NCBI RefSeq assembly: GCF_008728855.1
Contig: NZ_CP042906.1
Span: 2,728,001-2,792,000 of the forward strand
Direction of reading: 5' to 3'
DNA length: 64,000 nt
DNA from: Hypericibacter terrae
Lineage (GTDB): Bacteria > Pseudomonadota > Alphaproteobacteria > Dongiales > Dongiaceae
Part shown: piece after piece, positions 1 to 12,309 of the stretch
Layout: every line of letters begins with the position of its first letter
How positions within the stretch are numbered: the first letter of the stretch is position 1
Position numbers and translations under genes: made by a program
The notes under the pieces: model-generated
Told to the model about the DNA's origin: nothing
Seen by the model: the letters and a program-made list of their open reading frames with translations, nothing else
Databases searched by the model: none

Positions 1-1253
1 TAGGCGAACGCCTCGTCGTCGCGCCGGGTCAGGACCTCGCCATGGCTGTAGAGCCAGGCCAAAGCCGCGCCCTCGCCATGCGGCACCTTGAAATGCCCGA
101 TCTGGCGCTGCGAGGCGAGGCGCTGGTCGATGTCCGCCAGCAACCGGTCGGTACCCTCGCCGGTCAGGGCCGAGAGCGCCACCGCATGGGCCTGACGCTC
201 GGCCTGCTCCAGCACGGTCTCGCGGTCTCCCGGTTCCAGGAGATCGATCTTGTTCAGGACCTCGATCATGTCGCCGTCGAGGCGCGTCTCGAGGCCCAGT
301 TCCTTGAGCACCTTGATCACTTCCTGCTGCTGCAGCGTGGTCTCGGGATGGGCCACGTCGCGCACATGAAGGATGATGTCGGCGGCGCTGACCTCTTCGA
401 GCGTAGCGCGGAAGGCCGCCACCAGATCGGTCGGCAGATCGGAAATGAATCCGACCGTGTCCGAGAGGATGATATCGCGGCCCGATGGCAGCTTCACCAC
501 CCGCATGGTCGGGTCGAGGGTGGCGAACAGCAGGTCCTTCGCCATCACCGTGGCGTTGGTGAGGCGATTGAACAGCGTCGATTTTCCGGCGTTGGTGTAG
601 CCCACCAGCGCCACCACCGGATAAGGCACGCGCTTGCGCGCCTCGCGATGGAGCCCGCGCGTGCGCTTGACCTCGGCTAGCTCCTTCTTGAGGCGGGCGA
701 TCCGTTCGCCGATCAGGCGGCGGTCGATCTCGAGCTGGGATTCGCCGGGGCCGCCGATGAATCCGAAGCCGCCGCGCTGGCGTTCCAGATGGGTCCAGGA
801 TCGCACCAGCCGGCTGCGCTGATAGCTGAGCGCGGCGAGCTCGACCTGGAGCTGGCCCTCGCGCGTCCGCGCGCGCGCGCCGAAGATCTCGAGGATCAGG
901 CCGGTCCGGTCGATGACCTTGCAGCTCCAGGCGCGCTCGAGATTGCGCTGCTGCACCGGCGACAGCGGCCAATCGACGATCGCGAGCTTGATGTCCTGTT
1001 CCTCGATCAGGCCATGCAGCCGCTCGACCGCGCCCGAACCGATCAGGGTCGCGGGCTTCGGTTCGGCGACCCGGACCGTTTCCGCATGCACCACATCGAG
1101 GTCGATCGCGCGGGCAAGGCCCTCGGCCTCGGCCAATCGCGCTTCGGGTTCGCGGCCCGGGGCCACGGGACCCCGCATGACCGGCGTCAGGACGGTGCAG
1201 CGCTCGCCGCGGACCACTCCATCGCCGCTACCGCCATTGGGACGTGCCTCCAC
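1..1253 (-). CDS. hflX: GTPase HflX (5' part; 3' end outside window)
   Basis: Ribosome-associated GTPase of the HflX family, which in other bacteria splits or rescues stalled 70S ribosomes. The gene starts with GTG directly after the hfq stop (zero spacing), so the two are probably translationally coupled. About 417 codons are present. An HflX N-terminal domain covers roughly residues 35-190, with the family-typical run GGFGFIGGPGESQLEIDRR near 161-179. The G1 loop GYTNAGKST is at about 218-226, followed by the switch I region and G3 DTVGFI near 265. The gene is interrupted by the window edge, not broken. The GTG start is inferred from position and reading frame; no internal ATG would keep the N-terminal domain. 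Confidence 0.95.
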   Translation of the reverse strand, partial: MEARPNGGSGDGVVRGERCTVLTPVMRGPVAPGREPEARLAEAEGLARAIDLDVVHAETVRVAEPKPATLIGSGAVERLHGLIEEQDIKLAIVDWPLSPVQQRNLERAWSCKVIDRTGLILEIFGARARTREGQLQVELAALSYQRSRLVRSWTHLERQRGGFGFIGGPGESQLEIDRRLIGERIARLKKELAEVKRTRGLHREARKRVPYPVVALVGYTNAGKSTLFNRLTNATVMAKDLLFATLDPTMRVVKLPSGRDIILSDTVGFISDLPTDLVAAFRATLEEVSAADIILHVRDVAHPETTLQQQEVIKVLKELGLETRLDGDMIEVLNKIDLLEPGDRETVLEQAERQAHAVALSALTGEGTDRLLADIDQRLASQRQIGHFKVPHGEGAALAWLYSHGEVLTRRDDEAFA

Positions 1254-1505
1254 TTACTCTTCTTCGCCCTCCTTGGCGCCTTCGAAGAGCTGCACGGGCT
1301 GGGCCGGCATGATGGTGGAGATGGCGTGCTTGTAGACGAGCTGCGAATGCGCGTCACGGCGCAGCAGCACCGAAAAATTATCGAACCAGGTGACGATGCC
1401 CTGCAGCTTCACGCCGTTCACCAGGAACACGGTGACCGGCACCTTGCCCTTCCGAATGTGATTCAGGAAAACGTCCTGAACGTTCTGCGATTTTTCCGTA
1501 GCCAT
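1254..1505 (-). CDS. hfq: RNA chaperone Hfq
   Basis: Hexameric Sm-like RNA chaperone that pairs small RNAs with mRNAs. It has 83 residues, normal for alphaproteobacteria. The Sm1 segment ([20 protein letters not shown], about residues 29-48) and the Sm2 signature YKHAISTI (58-65) are both intact. The C-terminal tail is short and acidic (GAKEGEEE). The start at 1505 gives the conserved [16 protein letters not shown]-terminus; a longer in-frame extension to 1652 has no family support. It lies immediately upstream of hflX, the classical hfq-hflX pair. Confidence 0.97.
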   Translation of the reverse strand: MATEKSQNVQDVFLNHIRKGKVPVTVFLVNGVKLQGIVTWFDNFSVLLRRDAHSQLVYKHAISTIMPAQPVQLFEGAKEGEEE

Positions 1506-1632
1506 TGGCTCCCTCTTTTTCTGAAGTGTTCTCGGGGCCCGGTCTTGTTGGGACCTGGAGCCGGCGCGGAGCCGGCGTGGGGTCCATGGACAATCCCTAT
1601 TGGGCGTCGGGACGGAGGCAAACGCGTCCCGG

Positions 1633-1664
1633 AATTGCCGACTTGCTAGCACAAAACGGCAATT
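1633..1664. repeat. Inverted repeat between HAD gene and hfq
   Basis: Perfect 8 bp arms, AATTGCCG (1633-1640) and CGGCAATT (1657-1664), are separated by 16 bp in the 169 bp gap upstream of hfq. No T-tract follows on the minus strand, so it is not an obvious intrinsic terminator. It could be an operator or a weak hairpin in the hfq leader. Confidence 0.5.
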
Positions 1665-1674
1665 TCAGGAAACT

Positions 1675-2352
1675 CTAAAGTTTGTCAACGAGTTGGCGCA
1701 GTTCGTCACAACTTTGAAAATGCAGCATTTCCGCGATTGTGACGAATTCGCCGGACTGCGGCGGCTCGGCGCGGATCAGAAGCGGGACACAGCCGCTGTC
1801 GCGCGCGCAGATCATGTCGAGGTCGGTGTCCCCCACGAACCAGACATCGGCTCCCGGCGGCACCGGGCCGCCTTCGAGCGCCATTAAAACCGGTTCAGGT
1901 GCCGGCTTGTCGCGCGCCGCGTCCCCGGCCCCGACCACCCGGCCGAAGAAACGGTTCCAATCGAGATGATCGGCTTCCTTGCGCAAGAAGGGGCCGCGCT
2001 TGTTGCTGACCACACCCTGATAGACTCCTCGTTCCGCCAATGCCGCCAGCAGCGCTTCCGCCCCCGGCAGGGCCTCCAGCAGCTCCATATGGCGCGACTG
2101 GAACCGGTCATAGAAGATCTTCTCGGCTTCCGGCCAGCGCGTGCCGAACATCCCGGGGAAGCTGTCGCGCAACGAGGCCTTCACCCGCTCCCGGGTCTGA
2201 GCCAGGGTCCAGGCCTCCTGCCCCATCGCCACCAGCGTGGTGTTGAGGGCGTCGGCGATCACGCCCCAACTGTCGACCAGCGTGTTGTCCCAATCCCAAA
2301 GGACCGCACGTGGCAGCCGCAATCCGCCCTTGCCGGCAGTGCTGGGTGTCAT
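1675..2352 (-). CDS. HAD-superfamily phosphatase (Gph-like)
   Basis: Haloacid dehalogenase-type phosphohydrolase of 225 residues. Motif I is DWDNT (about 20-24), motif II the SNK triplet near 116-118, motif III the lysine of DKPAPEP, and motif IV GDTDLDM. A helical cap follows motif I, as in phosphoglycolate phosphatase and other subfamily IA members. The substrate cannot be assigned from sequence. It lies between the aminotransferase gene (10 bp upstream) and hfq, all on the minus strand. The C-terminal region (SGEFVTIAEMLHF) is typical of a HAD group often found next to hfq in Rhodospirillales. Confidence 0.85.
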   Translation of the reverse strand: MTPSTAGKGGLRLPRAVLWDWDNTLVDSWGVIADALNTTLVAMGQEAWTLAQTRERVKASLRDSFPGMFGTRWPEAEKIFYDRFQSRHMELLEALPGAEALLAALAERGVYQGVVSNKRGPFLRKEADHLDWNRFFGRVVGAGDAARDKPAPEPVLMALEGGPVPPGADVWFVGDTDLDMICARDSGCVPLLIRAEPPQSGEFVTIAEMLHFQSCDELRQLVDKL

Positions 2353-2362
2353 GGGGCCGCCG

Positions 2363-3226
2363 TCAGATCACGACCGGCGCTTCGAGCGCCGCGGCGACAT
2401 AGATCTCGCGCAACCGGCGCGTCATTGGGCCGGGCTTGCCCTCGCCCACCGGCTTGCCGTCGATCCGCGTGATCGGCAGCACGAAGCTCGACGAGCTGGA
2501 GAGGAAGGCCTCGCGCGCGCGCATCGCCTCCTCGCGGCTGAAGGCGCGCTGCTCGAAGGTGAGCCCTTCGCCTTCCATCAGCTTGATCACGCGCTGACGA
2601 GTGATGCCGTTGAGGATCGCAGCCCCGGCGTCATGCGTCACCAGCTTGCCGTCGCTGGTGACGATCCAGGCGTTGGTCGAGCTGCCTTCGGTGATGTTGT
2701 CGTCATCGTCGACCAGCCAGGCTTCGAAGACGCCGGCGACCGTCGCCTGCTGCTTCGCCAGCAGGTTGGGCAGCAGGTTGAGCGATTTGATGTCGCAGCG
2801 CTCCCAGCGGATGTCCCGGGTCGTCATTACCGAGACTCCCTCCTCGATCTGCTTGGCCGAGGGCGGCCGCGACCGGCGCATGGTCGCGACGAAGGCCGTC
2901 TTCGTCTTCGCCGGGAATTTATGGTCGCGGGGCGCCACGCCGCGCGTGGCCTGGAAATAGAGCAAGGCGTCGCTCAACCCGTTGCGGCGCACCAGCTCGC
3001 GCAGGACCAGCTTCAGGGCGGCGCGCGACATGGGCGGCGCGATCTGCAGCTCGCGCAGCGAATAGTCGAACCGGTCGAGATGCGGATCCTCGTCCAGCAG
3101 ACGGCCACGATAGAGCGGCACCACCTCATAGACGCCGTCGGCGAACTGATAGCCGCGATCCTCGATATGGACCTGGGCCTGGGAGAGCGGCAGGTAGCGG
3201 CCATTGACATAGGCGATGCGGGACAT
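2363..3226 (-). CDS. dat: D-amino-acid aminotransferase (class IV, PLP)
   Basis: Fold-type IV PLP-dependent aminotransferase, 287 residues. Family members transfer amino groups between D-amino acids and 2-oxoacids, supplying D-Glu or D-Ala for peptidoglycan or degrading D-amino acids. The PLP lysine is K147 in CDIKSLNLL, the D-amino-acid transaminase signature. The N-terminal segment VNGRYLPLSQAQVHIEDRG and the phosphate-binding ITRQRV stretch are present. Branched-chain aminotransferase and aminodeoxychorismate lyase are related alternatives, but the IKSLN context favours the D-amino-acid enzyme. It is followed by the HAD gene after 10 bp, so probably cotranscribed. Confidence 0.87.
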   Translation of the reverse strand: MSRIAYVNGRYLPLSQAQVHIEDRGYQFADGVYEVVPLYRGRLLDEDPHLDRFDYSLRELQIAPPMSRAALKLVLRELVRRNGLSDALLYFQATRGVAPRDHKFPAKTKTAFVATMRRSRPPSAKQIEEGVSVMTTRDIRWERCDIKSLNLLPNLLAKQQATVAGVFEAWLVDDDDNITEGSSTNAWIVTSDGKLVTHDAGAAILNGITRQRVIKLMEGEGLTFEQRAFSREEAMRAREAFLSSSSSFVLPITRIDGKPVGEGKPGPMTRRLREIYVAAALEAPVVI

Positions 3227-3295
3227 GGCGAGACGAACCTGAGGGATGACGATGGGCGAAGAGGGCGATCAGGTGGCAGATGTTTGATTGTTTTG

Positions 3296-3398
3296 TCCCT
3301 TCCCCCTTCAGGAGGAAGGTTAGGAAGGGGGGAAGGCGCGGTCCCAATTCATCGCGTCTTCCCCTTCCCTAACCCTCCCCCGCAAGCAGGAGAGGGAA
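3296..3398. repeat. Palindromic intergenic repeat, copy A
   Basis: A pyrimidine-rich/purine-rich inverted repeat of about 100 bp fills the gap between trkA and dat. The left arm (3296-3335) contains CCTTCCCCC and GGTTAGGAAGGGGGG. The right arm (3358-3398) contains CTTCCCCTTCCCTAACCCTC and ends in GGAGAGGGAAC. The arms are imperfect reverse complements, each with a smaller internal hairpin. A related element lies at 13177-13297, so this looks like a dispersed non-coding palindromic element. Confidence 0.65.
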
Positions 3399-3411
3399 CA
3401 AGCGTCTGTGT

Positions 3412-4788
3412 TCAAAAAAACTCCAGCCTGACAGAGAACATTTTCTCGACCTTCGGCACGGATTCGGCAATGGCGAACATCACCACCCGGTCCTCGGGCT
3501 TGATGACCGTGTCGCCGCGCGGAACGATCATGCTGTCGCCGCGCAGGACGGCGCCGATCAGCACCCCCGGGGGCAGCTTGGCTTCGCGCAGGGGACGCCC
3601 GACCAGGGCCGAGGTCGGCAAGGCATCGACCTCGATGATCTCGCCGAAGCCGTCGCCGACGCTGTGGACCGACCGGATCCGGCCGCGGCGCACATGCTGC
3701 AATATCGTCGAGACGGTGATGGCGCGCGGACTGACCACCGCATCGATCCCGAGCTGGCCGATCAGGGAGCCATAGACCGGCTTGTTGATGAGCGCGATCG
3801 AGCGCTTGCAGCCATGCCGCTCGGCCAGAAGCGACGACAGGATGTTGACCTCGTCGTCGTTGGAGACCGCGACGATGGCCTCGGTCGATTTGACGTTGGC
3901 CTCGGCCAGGATATCCAGATCGAGCGCATCGCCATGGATCACCATGGTGCGGCCGAGGGACTGGGCCGCCTCCTCCGCCCGCTGGCGGTTGATCTCGATC
4001 AGCTTGACCTGGATGCCCGGCGAATCCCGCTCCAGGCTCTCCGCCAGGAACATGCCGATATTGCCGCCGCCCACGATGATCAGCCGGCGCGCCTCGGCCT
4101 CGTCATGGCCGAAGGCCGAGAGCGCGCGCTTCACATGCCGGCTGTCGACGACGAAATAGACCTCGTCGCCGACCAGCATCCGGTCCTCGCCGGTGGGCAC
4201 GATCCGGCGTTCGCCGCGCCGGATCGCCACCACGGACATGGCGAGATCGGGAAAGAGTTCGGTCAGCTGGCGCAGCGGCGTGTCGACCACCGGGCAGTTC
4301 TCGTCGCAGCGCAGGCCCACCAGCGTGATGCGCCCGTCGGAGAGCGGGATGGCGTCGAAGGCCCCCGGAATCTCGAGCCGGTGCGCGATCGCCCGCGCCA
4401 CCTCGATTTCGGGCGAGATGATCTCGTCGATCGCCATGTTCTGGCGGTTGAAAAGCTCGGAATAGCCGCGCTGGAGATAGTTCTGGGCCCGTACCCGCGC
4501 GATCCGCCGCGGCACCTCGAACAGCGCATGCGCCACCTGGCAGGCGACCATGTTGACTTCGTCGTAATGCGTGACGGCGATCAGCAGATCGGCATCGCGG
4601 GCGCCCGCCTGTTCCAGCACGTCGGGATGGGAGGCGTAGCCGACGACACCCTGCACATCCAGCGTGTCGCTGATCTGCTCGATCAGGCGGGCCTCGGTGT
4701 CGATCAGCGTGACGTCGTTCTCCTCGCGCGAGAGGTAGCGCGCGATGTTGAAACCGACCTGGCCGGCCCCGCAGATGATGACCTTCAT
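3412..4788 (-). CDS. trkA: Trk system K+ transporter peripheral subunit TrkA
   Basis: Cytoplasmic NAD(H)-binding gating subunit of the Trk potassium uptake system, 458 residues. It has the usual duplicated RCK layout: RCK-N 1 starts at residue 1 (VIICGAGQVGFNIARYLS), RCK-C 1 follows, RCK-N 2 begins at LIIVGGGNIGMFLAESLE, and RCK-C 2 ends with MFSVRLEFF. The start at 4788 puts the Rossmann strand at the very N-terminus; the upstream in-frame extension has no homology and is rejected. It lies 22 bp downstream of ntrX, the conserved ntrBC-ntrYX-trkA order. The membrane subunit TrkH is not in the window. Confidence 0.95.
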   Translation of the reverse strand: MKVIICGAGQVGFNIARYLSREENDVTLIDTEARLIEQISDTLDVQGVVGYASHPDVLEQAGARDADLLIAVTHYDEVNMVACQVAHALFEVPRRIARVRAQNYLQRGYSELFNRQNMAIDEIISPEIEVARAIAHRLEIPGAFDAIPLSDGRITLVGLRCDENCPVVDTPLRQLTELFPDLAMSVVAIRRGERRIVPTGEDRMLVGDEVYFVVDSRHVKRALSAFGHDEAEARRLIIVGGGNIGMFLAESLERDSPGIQVKLIEINRQRAEEAAQSLGRTMVIHGDALDLDILAEANVKSTEAIVAVSNDDEVNILSSLLAERHGCKRSIALINKPVYGSLIGQLGIDAVVSPRAITVSTILQHVRRGRIRSVHSVGDGFGEIIEVDALPTSALVGRPLREAKLPPGVLIGAVLRGDSMIVPRGDTVIKPEDRVVMFAIAESVPKVEKMFSVRLEFF

Positions 4789-4810
4789 GGGCCAAGGCGC
4801 CCCGTCACGG

Positions 4811-6197
<1,387 letters not shown>

Positions 6198-6208
<11 letters not shown>

Positions 6209-8492
6209 GAGCCATGCTCTTGTTCGTCATATCCACCGGCGGCTCGGCCGCCCTTTCCGCTCCCATCGGGAACAAGAGCCGGACCACCGCGCCCCCGCCC
6301 GCCCGGTCGGCGAGTTGCAGTTGGCCGCCATGGTCTTCCATGATTTTCTTAACGATAGCAAGGCCCAGACCCGTTCCTTTGGCGCGCGTCGTGACATAGG
6401 GCTCGGTCAGACGCTCGCGCCCCGAAGCCGGAAGCCCACGGCCATTGTCGGCGACGGCCAGGATCACCTTGTCGGCCTGGACCTCCAGGCTGAGCTCGAT
6501 CTCGCCCCGCGGCAATGCTTCACCCGGTTGCGCCTGGCGGCCGTCGATGGCGTCGACGGCGTTCTGCAGCAGATTGGTCAGCGCCTGGCTCACCTGCCGG
6601 GAGTCGCAGACCACGATGACAGGCTCGTCGGGCAAACGGGTGTGATATTGCACGGCGGCATTGGCGGTGCGCTGCAAAAACAGGGCCTGGCGGCACAGAT
6701 CCAGCAGGTTTTCCGGCCGCAACACGGGTGCCGGCATCCGCGCGAAGGATGAGAATTCGTCCACCATCCGGCCGATGTCGCCCACCTGACGGACGATCGT
6801 GTCGGTGCAGACGATGAAGGTCTCGGGATCCGTCGTGATCTGTTTCAGATATTTCCGCTTGAGCCGCTCGGCCGAGAGCTGGATCGGCGTCAGCGGGTTC
6901 TTGATCTCGTGCGCGATGCGTCGTGCGACATCGGCCCAGGCGGCCTTGCGCTGCGCCGACATGAGCTCGGTCACGTCGTCCACCGTCACCACCAGCCGGA
7001 TCAGGTCGCCCTCGTCGAGCTCGCTCACCACCCTGACGATCATGGTCCGGGTCTCGCTGCCGCGCGTGATCTGGATCTGACCTTCGGCCGGGCGGCCCAG
7101 GCGGCGGCGACCCTGCTCGATCACGGGCGCCAGCTCGGGGATGACCTCGCCCAGCGGCCGCCCGACGGCCCCGAGCAGGTCGCTATGCAGCAACAGCGAG
7201 GCCGAGCGGTTCGGGAGGCGGATGCGACCCTCGTCGTCGAGGCCGATCACGCCGGCGGAGACGCCCGATAGCACCAGCTCGGTGAAGCGGCGGCGTTCGT
7301 CCAGCTCGCGGTTGGTCGAGAGGAGCTCGTTATGCTGGCTCTCGAGCTGGCCGGTCATGCGGTTGAAGGTGCGCGACAAAGCGCCGATCTCGTCGTCGGC
7401 CGCGGCTTCCGGAACGCGCGCCGCCAGGTCGCCCAGGGAAATGCGCTCGGAGGCCGACACCAGGTCGCCGATCGGGCGCGCCAGCTGCGTCGCGACGATG
7501 AGCGCGAGCCAGACCGCCGCCAGCAGCATCAGCAGCGCGATCACGATGAAGATCAGCACGAAGGTGATCTGCAGGCCCGACCGCCTTCCCTCCAGCTCCT
7601 CATAGAGCTGGGCCGCGCCCTCGGTCGCGTTCAGATGCGCGATCACCCGCGGATCGACCAGCCGGCCCACGAAGAGGTAGGTGTCCGACACGGGGTCGAG
7701 CTGCACCAGGGCGCGCACCCGGTCGCCGGTGTCGGAAGGCAGCAGCACCAGATCGCCCTGATGCGCGCGGGCGATCGCCCAGTTCGGCAGGTCGGGATCG
7801 AACTCCATCACCAGATTGAAGCCGGCGCTGGCGAGAACCTGCGCCTGGCTGTTGATCAGCACCGCCTCGTTGAGGCCGCGCGCGCGGACATGGAAGTCCA
7901 TCAGCCGCTCGAAGCGCTGGCGGTTGACCATGAGGAACGGGCCCTCGCGGCGCAGATCCTCGGCCATGGCGAGCACGTCGCCGCCGATATTGCGCTGATG
8001 CTCCTCGAGATAGGCGCGCGCGACCACCAGGGAGTCGTGGACCGCGGTCCGCACCCGGTCCGAGAACCAGGCTTCCATGCCGAGATTGAGGAACAGCGTC
8101 GAGAACAGGGCGATAATGATGGTGGGCGTCACCGCCAGCAGGCTGAACAGCATCACCAGGCGGGCATGGAGGCGGGCGCCGGCAAGGCCGCGCCGGCGTT
8201 CGAGCCAGAGGATCACGAGGCGCCGTGCGACGACCGTGCCCAGCGCCAGCAGGATCACCAGATCGCCCAGCAACAGCAGCAGCACGATGCGCGGATTGGT
8301 GCGCATCCCGAAGCTGCCGCTCATTGAGATGAAGGTCGCCACGCCCGAGACAAGCGCCAGCACGAGCAGCGCTATAGAAAGCTTGCGCTCGAGGTAGTGG
8401 CGACGCGCCCAGTCAAGAAATGACCGATAAAGCGGCTCGGGGCTCCAAGAGCGTCCCGCCGCAGCGCTCGGCGCGGTGTCGTCGGCCTGCAT
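6198..8492 (-). CDS. ntrY: Nitrogen sensor histidine kinase NtrY
   Basis: Membrane sensor kinase for NtrX, 764 residues. Hydrophobic segments lie at about 38-58, 68-90 and 112-137. A periplasmic region of roughly 170 residues follows, then another helix (about 308-335). HAMP is near 335-390, PAS near 400-510, HisKA has its phospho-histidine at H528 ([20 protein letters not shown]), and a C-terminal HATPase ends with the G box GTGLGLAIVKKIMEDHGG. The stop overlaps the ntrX start, giving translational coupling. In other alphaproteobacteria NtrYX responds to nitrogen and redox status; the signal here is not visible. Confidence 0.96.
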
Positions 8493-8556
8493 TGCCTTTC
8501 AGGCCCTGGCTAAATCGTCATGTCGGGCTGGAGTGGTCCGGGATGCCAGGAGAGCC

Positions 8557-9993
<1,437 letters not shown>

Positions 9994-9997
9994 GGCG

Positions 9998-11173
9998 TCA
10001 GTTCTCCACCGCGGCCGGCAGCAGCACGATGAAGACCGTGCGGCCGGGCACGCTCTCGAATTCGATAGCGCCGCCGTGATCGGCGACGATCTTGGCGGCG
10101 AGCGCCAGTCCGAGGCCCTTGCCCGTGGCCTTGCTGGTCACGAACGGATCGAACAGCCTTGCCTGCAGCGCGTCCGGCACGCCGCTCCCGTTGTCCTCGA
10201 TCGAGACCGCGAGCGGCAGATGCGGCGCGGCACCGCCGCCGGGTCGCGTCAGCTTGGCGCCCTGGCGATAGCGGGTGATCAGGCGGATGCGGCCGGTCTT
10301 GGGTTGGGTCGCCTCGGCGGCATTCTTGAAGAGGTTGAGGAAGAGTTGGATCAGAAGGTCGCGATGTCCATGCAGCAGCGGCAGCGACGGGTCGTAGTCG
10401 GCGATGACGGTGCGCCCATCGGCGACACCGGCCTCGCCCAGATGGCGCACATGATCCAGCACCTCATGGATATTGAGCGTGCTGAAGGCCACGGGTGCGG
10501 CTTGCGCGAACATCTCCATGCGATCGACCAGCCCGCGAATACGGTCGGCCTCCTCGCGGATCAGGGCCGCCAGCATCTGACGGCTCGGCGGCAGATCGGG
10601 CTCGATCAACTGTGCCGCACCCCGGATGCCGGAGAGCGGATTCTTGATCTCATGGGCCAGCAATGCGGCCATCGCATTGAGCGAGCGCACCGCGCCCTGC
10701 TGCTGCGCCTGGCGGTCGAGACCGCGCGCGATCAGGCGCTCGCGCAACAGAATGGCGACCCAGCCGGAGCGGTTCGCCAGGGGCGCCAGATCGACCGCCG
10801 CCTCGCGCCGGCCGAAGCGGGGCGATTCCACGACGCAGGCTTCTTCGGAGAGGGCCACCCCGTCCTGGCGCACCTGATGCACCAGCGCCAGCAGCGGCGA
10901 ATCCCCGACCAGGATTTCCGTGAGCGCGCGCCCCCGCAGATGGGCGGCGCTGGCACCGAGAAACTGCTCGGCTGCCCCGTTCACCACGCCGATGCGATCG
11001 GCGTCGTCCAGCGCGATCAGGGGCAGCGGCAGCGCCTCGAGCAGCTCGCTCGCGGCGGGTCCGTCCTGATTGGCGGGGCCGCGCGGATCGTCGCCCGCAT
11101 TGCCCTTGTCGGAATTGAGGTCGCGCGCGGCGACAGCGCGGACCGGAACCAGGGTTGCCGTCCGCGCGCTCAT
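9998..11173 (-). CDS. ntrB: Nitrogen sensor kinase/phosphatase NtrB
   Basis: Soluble sensor of PII-signalled nitrogen status, 391 residues. A PAS domain spans about 41-150, HisKA has phospho-histidine H174 ([20 protein letters not shown]), and the HATPase carries an N box ([11 protein letters not shown]) and G boxes ([20 protein letters not shown]). There are no membrane segments, as expected for NtrB. The start is 1 bp beyond the dusB stop, so translation is probably coupled to dusB, giving the conserved dusB(nifR3)-ntrB-ntrC operon. Confidence 0.96.
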   Translation of the reverse strand: MSARTATLVPVRAVAARDLNSDKGNAGDDPRGPANQDGPAASELLEALPLPLIALDDADRIGVVNGAAEQFLGASAAHLRGRALTEILVGDSPLLALVHQVRQDGVALSEEACVVESPRFGRREAAVDLAPLANRSGWVAILLRERLIARGLDRQAQQQGAVRSLNAMAALLAHEIKNPLSGIRGAAQLIEPDLPPSRQMLAALIREEADRIRGLVDRMEMFAQAAPVAFSTLNIHEVLDHVRHLGEAGVADGRTVIADYDPSLPLLHGHRDLLIQLFLNLFKNAAEATQPKTGRIRLITRYRQGAKLTRPGGGAAPHLPLAVSIEDNGSGVPDALQARLFDPFVTSKATGKGLGLALAAKIVADHGGAIEFESVPGRTVFIVLLPAAVEN

Positions 11174-11174
11174 C

Positions 11175-12161
11175 TCAGGCGGCCTCGCGCTCGAGCAGGG
11201 GCATGTAGAAATCGTTCAACAGTCGCTCGACCTGGTCGGGGGTGTCGCAGCGATTGATCGCAGTCCGGAACTCCGAGGAACCGAACAGGCCCTTCGAATA
11301 CCAGGCGAAATGCTTGCGCGCGATCTTGACGCCGGTCGCGATACCGTAATGCGAGAGCATGTCGCGGTAATGCGCCAGCACCGTCTCGAACTGCCGGAGC
11401 AGCGGCGGATCGGGCAGGCGCTCGCCGGTCCGCAGGAAATGCATCACCTGCTTGAGGAACCAGGGGCGGCCATAGGCGCCGCGCCCCACCATCACGCCGT
11501 CGGCGCCCGAAAGCCGCAGGGCTTCGGCGGCTTCATCGAGCGTGGTGATGTCGCCATTGACGACGACCGGGATCTTCACCGCTTCCTTGACCTGCCGCAC
11601 GAAGCTCCAATCGGCGGAGCCGGCATAGAACTGGCAGCGGGTGCGGCCATGGATCGTGACCATGCGGATGCCGGACTGCTCGGCGATGCGCGCGAGGTTC
11701 GGCGCGTTGCGGTTGGCATCGTCCCAGCCCATGCGCATCTTCAGCGTCACCGGCAAGGCGACCGCCTTCACCGTCGCTTCGAGAATGCGCGCCGCATGCA
11801 GCTCGTCGCGCATCAGCGCCGAGCCGGCATGGCCGTTCACGACCTTCTTCACCGGGCAGCCGAAATTGATGTCGATGATGGCGGCGCCGCGATCTTCGTT
11901 GAGCTTCGCCGCCTCGCCCATCACCTCGGGCTCGCAACCCGCGAGCTGGACCGCCATCGGCGATTCCTCCGGGACGGTCTCGGCCATCTTCAGGGACTGG
12001 CGCGAATGACGGATCATCGCCTGGCTCGCGATCATCTCGGACACGACGAGACCCGCGCCCCAGCCCTTGACCAGGCGGCGAAACGGCAGATCCGTGACGC
12101 CCGACATGGGCGCCAGAATCACCGGGTCTTCGAGGCGATGCTGGCCGATCTCAATGCCCAT
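11175..12161 (-). CDS. dusB: tRNA-dihydrouridine synthase DusB (NifR3)
   Basis: FMN-dependent reductase making dihydrouridine in tRNA, 328 residues from the chosen start. The TIM-barrel signature [16 protein letters not shown] is at about 15-30, and the catalytic cysteine is C102 in [13 protein letters not shown]-binding stretches TIHGRT and VNGDI follow. The start at 12161 gives the typical short N-terminus and has GGGAG about 10 nt upstream; an alternative ATG at 12200 would add 13 residues. It is the first gene of the dusB-ntrB-ntrC unit. The start codon lies inside a 17 bp palindrome at 12155-12171, with a second copy upstream. Confidence 0.95.
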   Translation of the reverse strand: MGIEIGQHRLEDPVILAPMSGVTDLPFRRLVKGWGAGLVVSEMIASQAMIRHSRQSLKMAETVPEESPMAVQLAGCEPEVMGEAAKLNEDRGAAIIDINFGCPVKKVVNGHAGSALMRDELHAARILEATVKAVALPVTLKMRMGWDDANRNAPNLARIAEQSGIRMVTIHGRTRCQFYAGSADWSFVRQVKEAVKIPVVVNGDITTLDEAAEALRLSGADGVMVGRGAYGRPWFLKQVMHFLRTGERLPDPPLLRQFETVLAHYRDMLSHYGIATGVKIARKHFAWYSKGLFGSSEFRTAINRCDTPDQVERLLNDFYMPLLEREAA

Positions 12162-12199
12162 AATTTGGGCAGCTCCCGCGAATGCACATAGTTTGGGCA
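12155..12199. promoter_or_regulatory. Tandem 17 bp palindromes at dusB-ntrBC start (possible NtrC sites)
   Basis: Site 1 (12155-12171) reads TGCCCATAATTTGGGCA, with perfect 6 bp arms around a 5 bp AT centre. Site 2 (12183-12199) reads TGCACATAGTTTGGGCA and is identical at 15 of 17 positions. Starts are 28 bp apart. The TGC-N11-GCA geometry matches the enteric NtrC consensus outline TGCAC(C)-N5-(G)GTGCA in length and outer bases but not at every position. NtrC autoregulation is the natural inference; another dimeric regulator is possible. Confidence 0.55.
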
Positions 12200-12232
12200 T
12201 ATCGCCCCATCGGCCCTACTATGGCGCGATCT

Positions 12233-12275
12233 TTGCTGCACTGCAATAGCTAGAAATTCTTATGTGCTGCAGCAA
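12233..12275. repeat. Inverted repeat upstream of dusB
   Basis: TTGCTGCA (12233-12240) and TGCAGCAA (12268-12275) form perfect 8 bp arms separated by 27 bp, in the 148 bp gap between dusB and the CcsA-like gene. Both genes are on the minus strand. This could be a regulatory site or a weak hairpin after the upstream gene; there is no T-tract. Confidence 0.4.
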
Positions 12276-12309
12276 CTTAACTGTAGATGCCGGAAAGTCC
12301 TCGGGAAGA

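Noticed and set aside
42-680. Plus-strand ORF of 212 codons
   Set aside because: It is antisense to hflX, whose G1 motif and conserved N-terminus are on the minus strand.
2237-3775. Plus-strand ORF of 512 codons
   Set aside because: Shadow frame across dat and trkA; composition is arginine/alanine-rich and it crosses an intergenic repeat.
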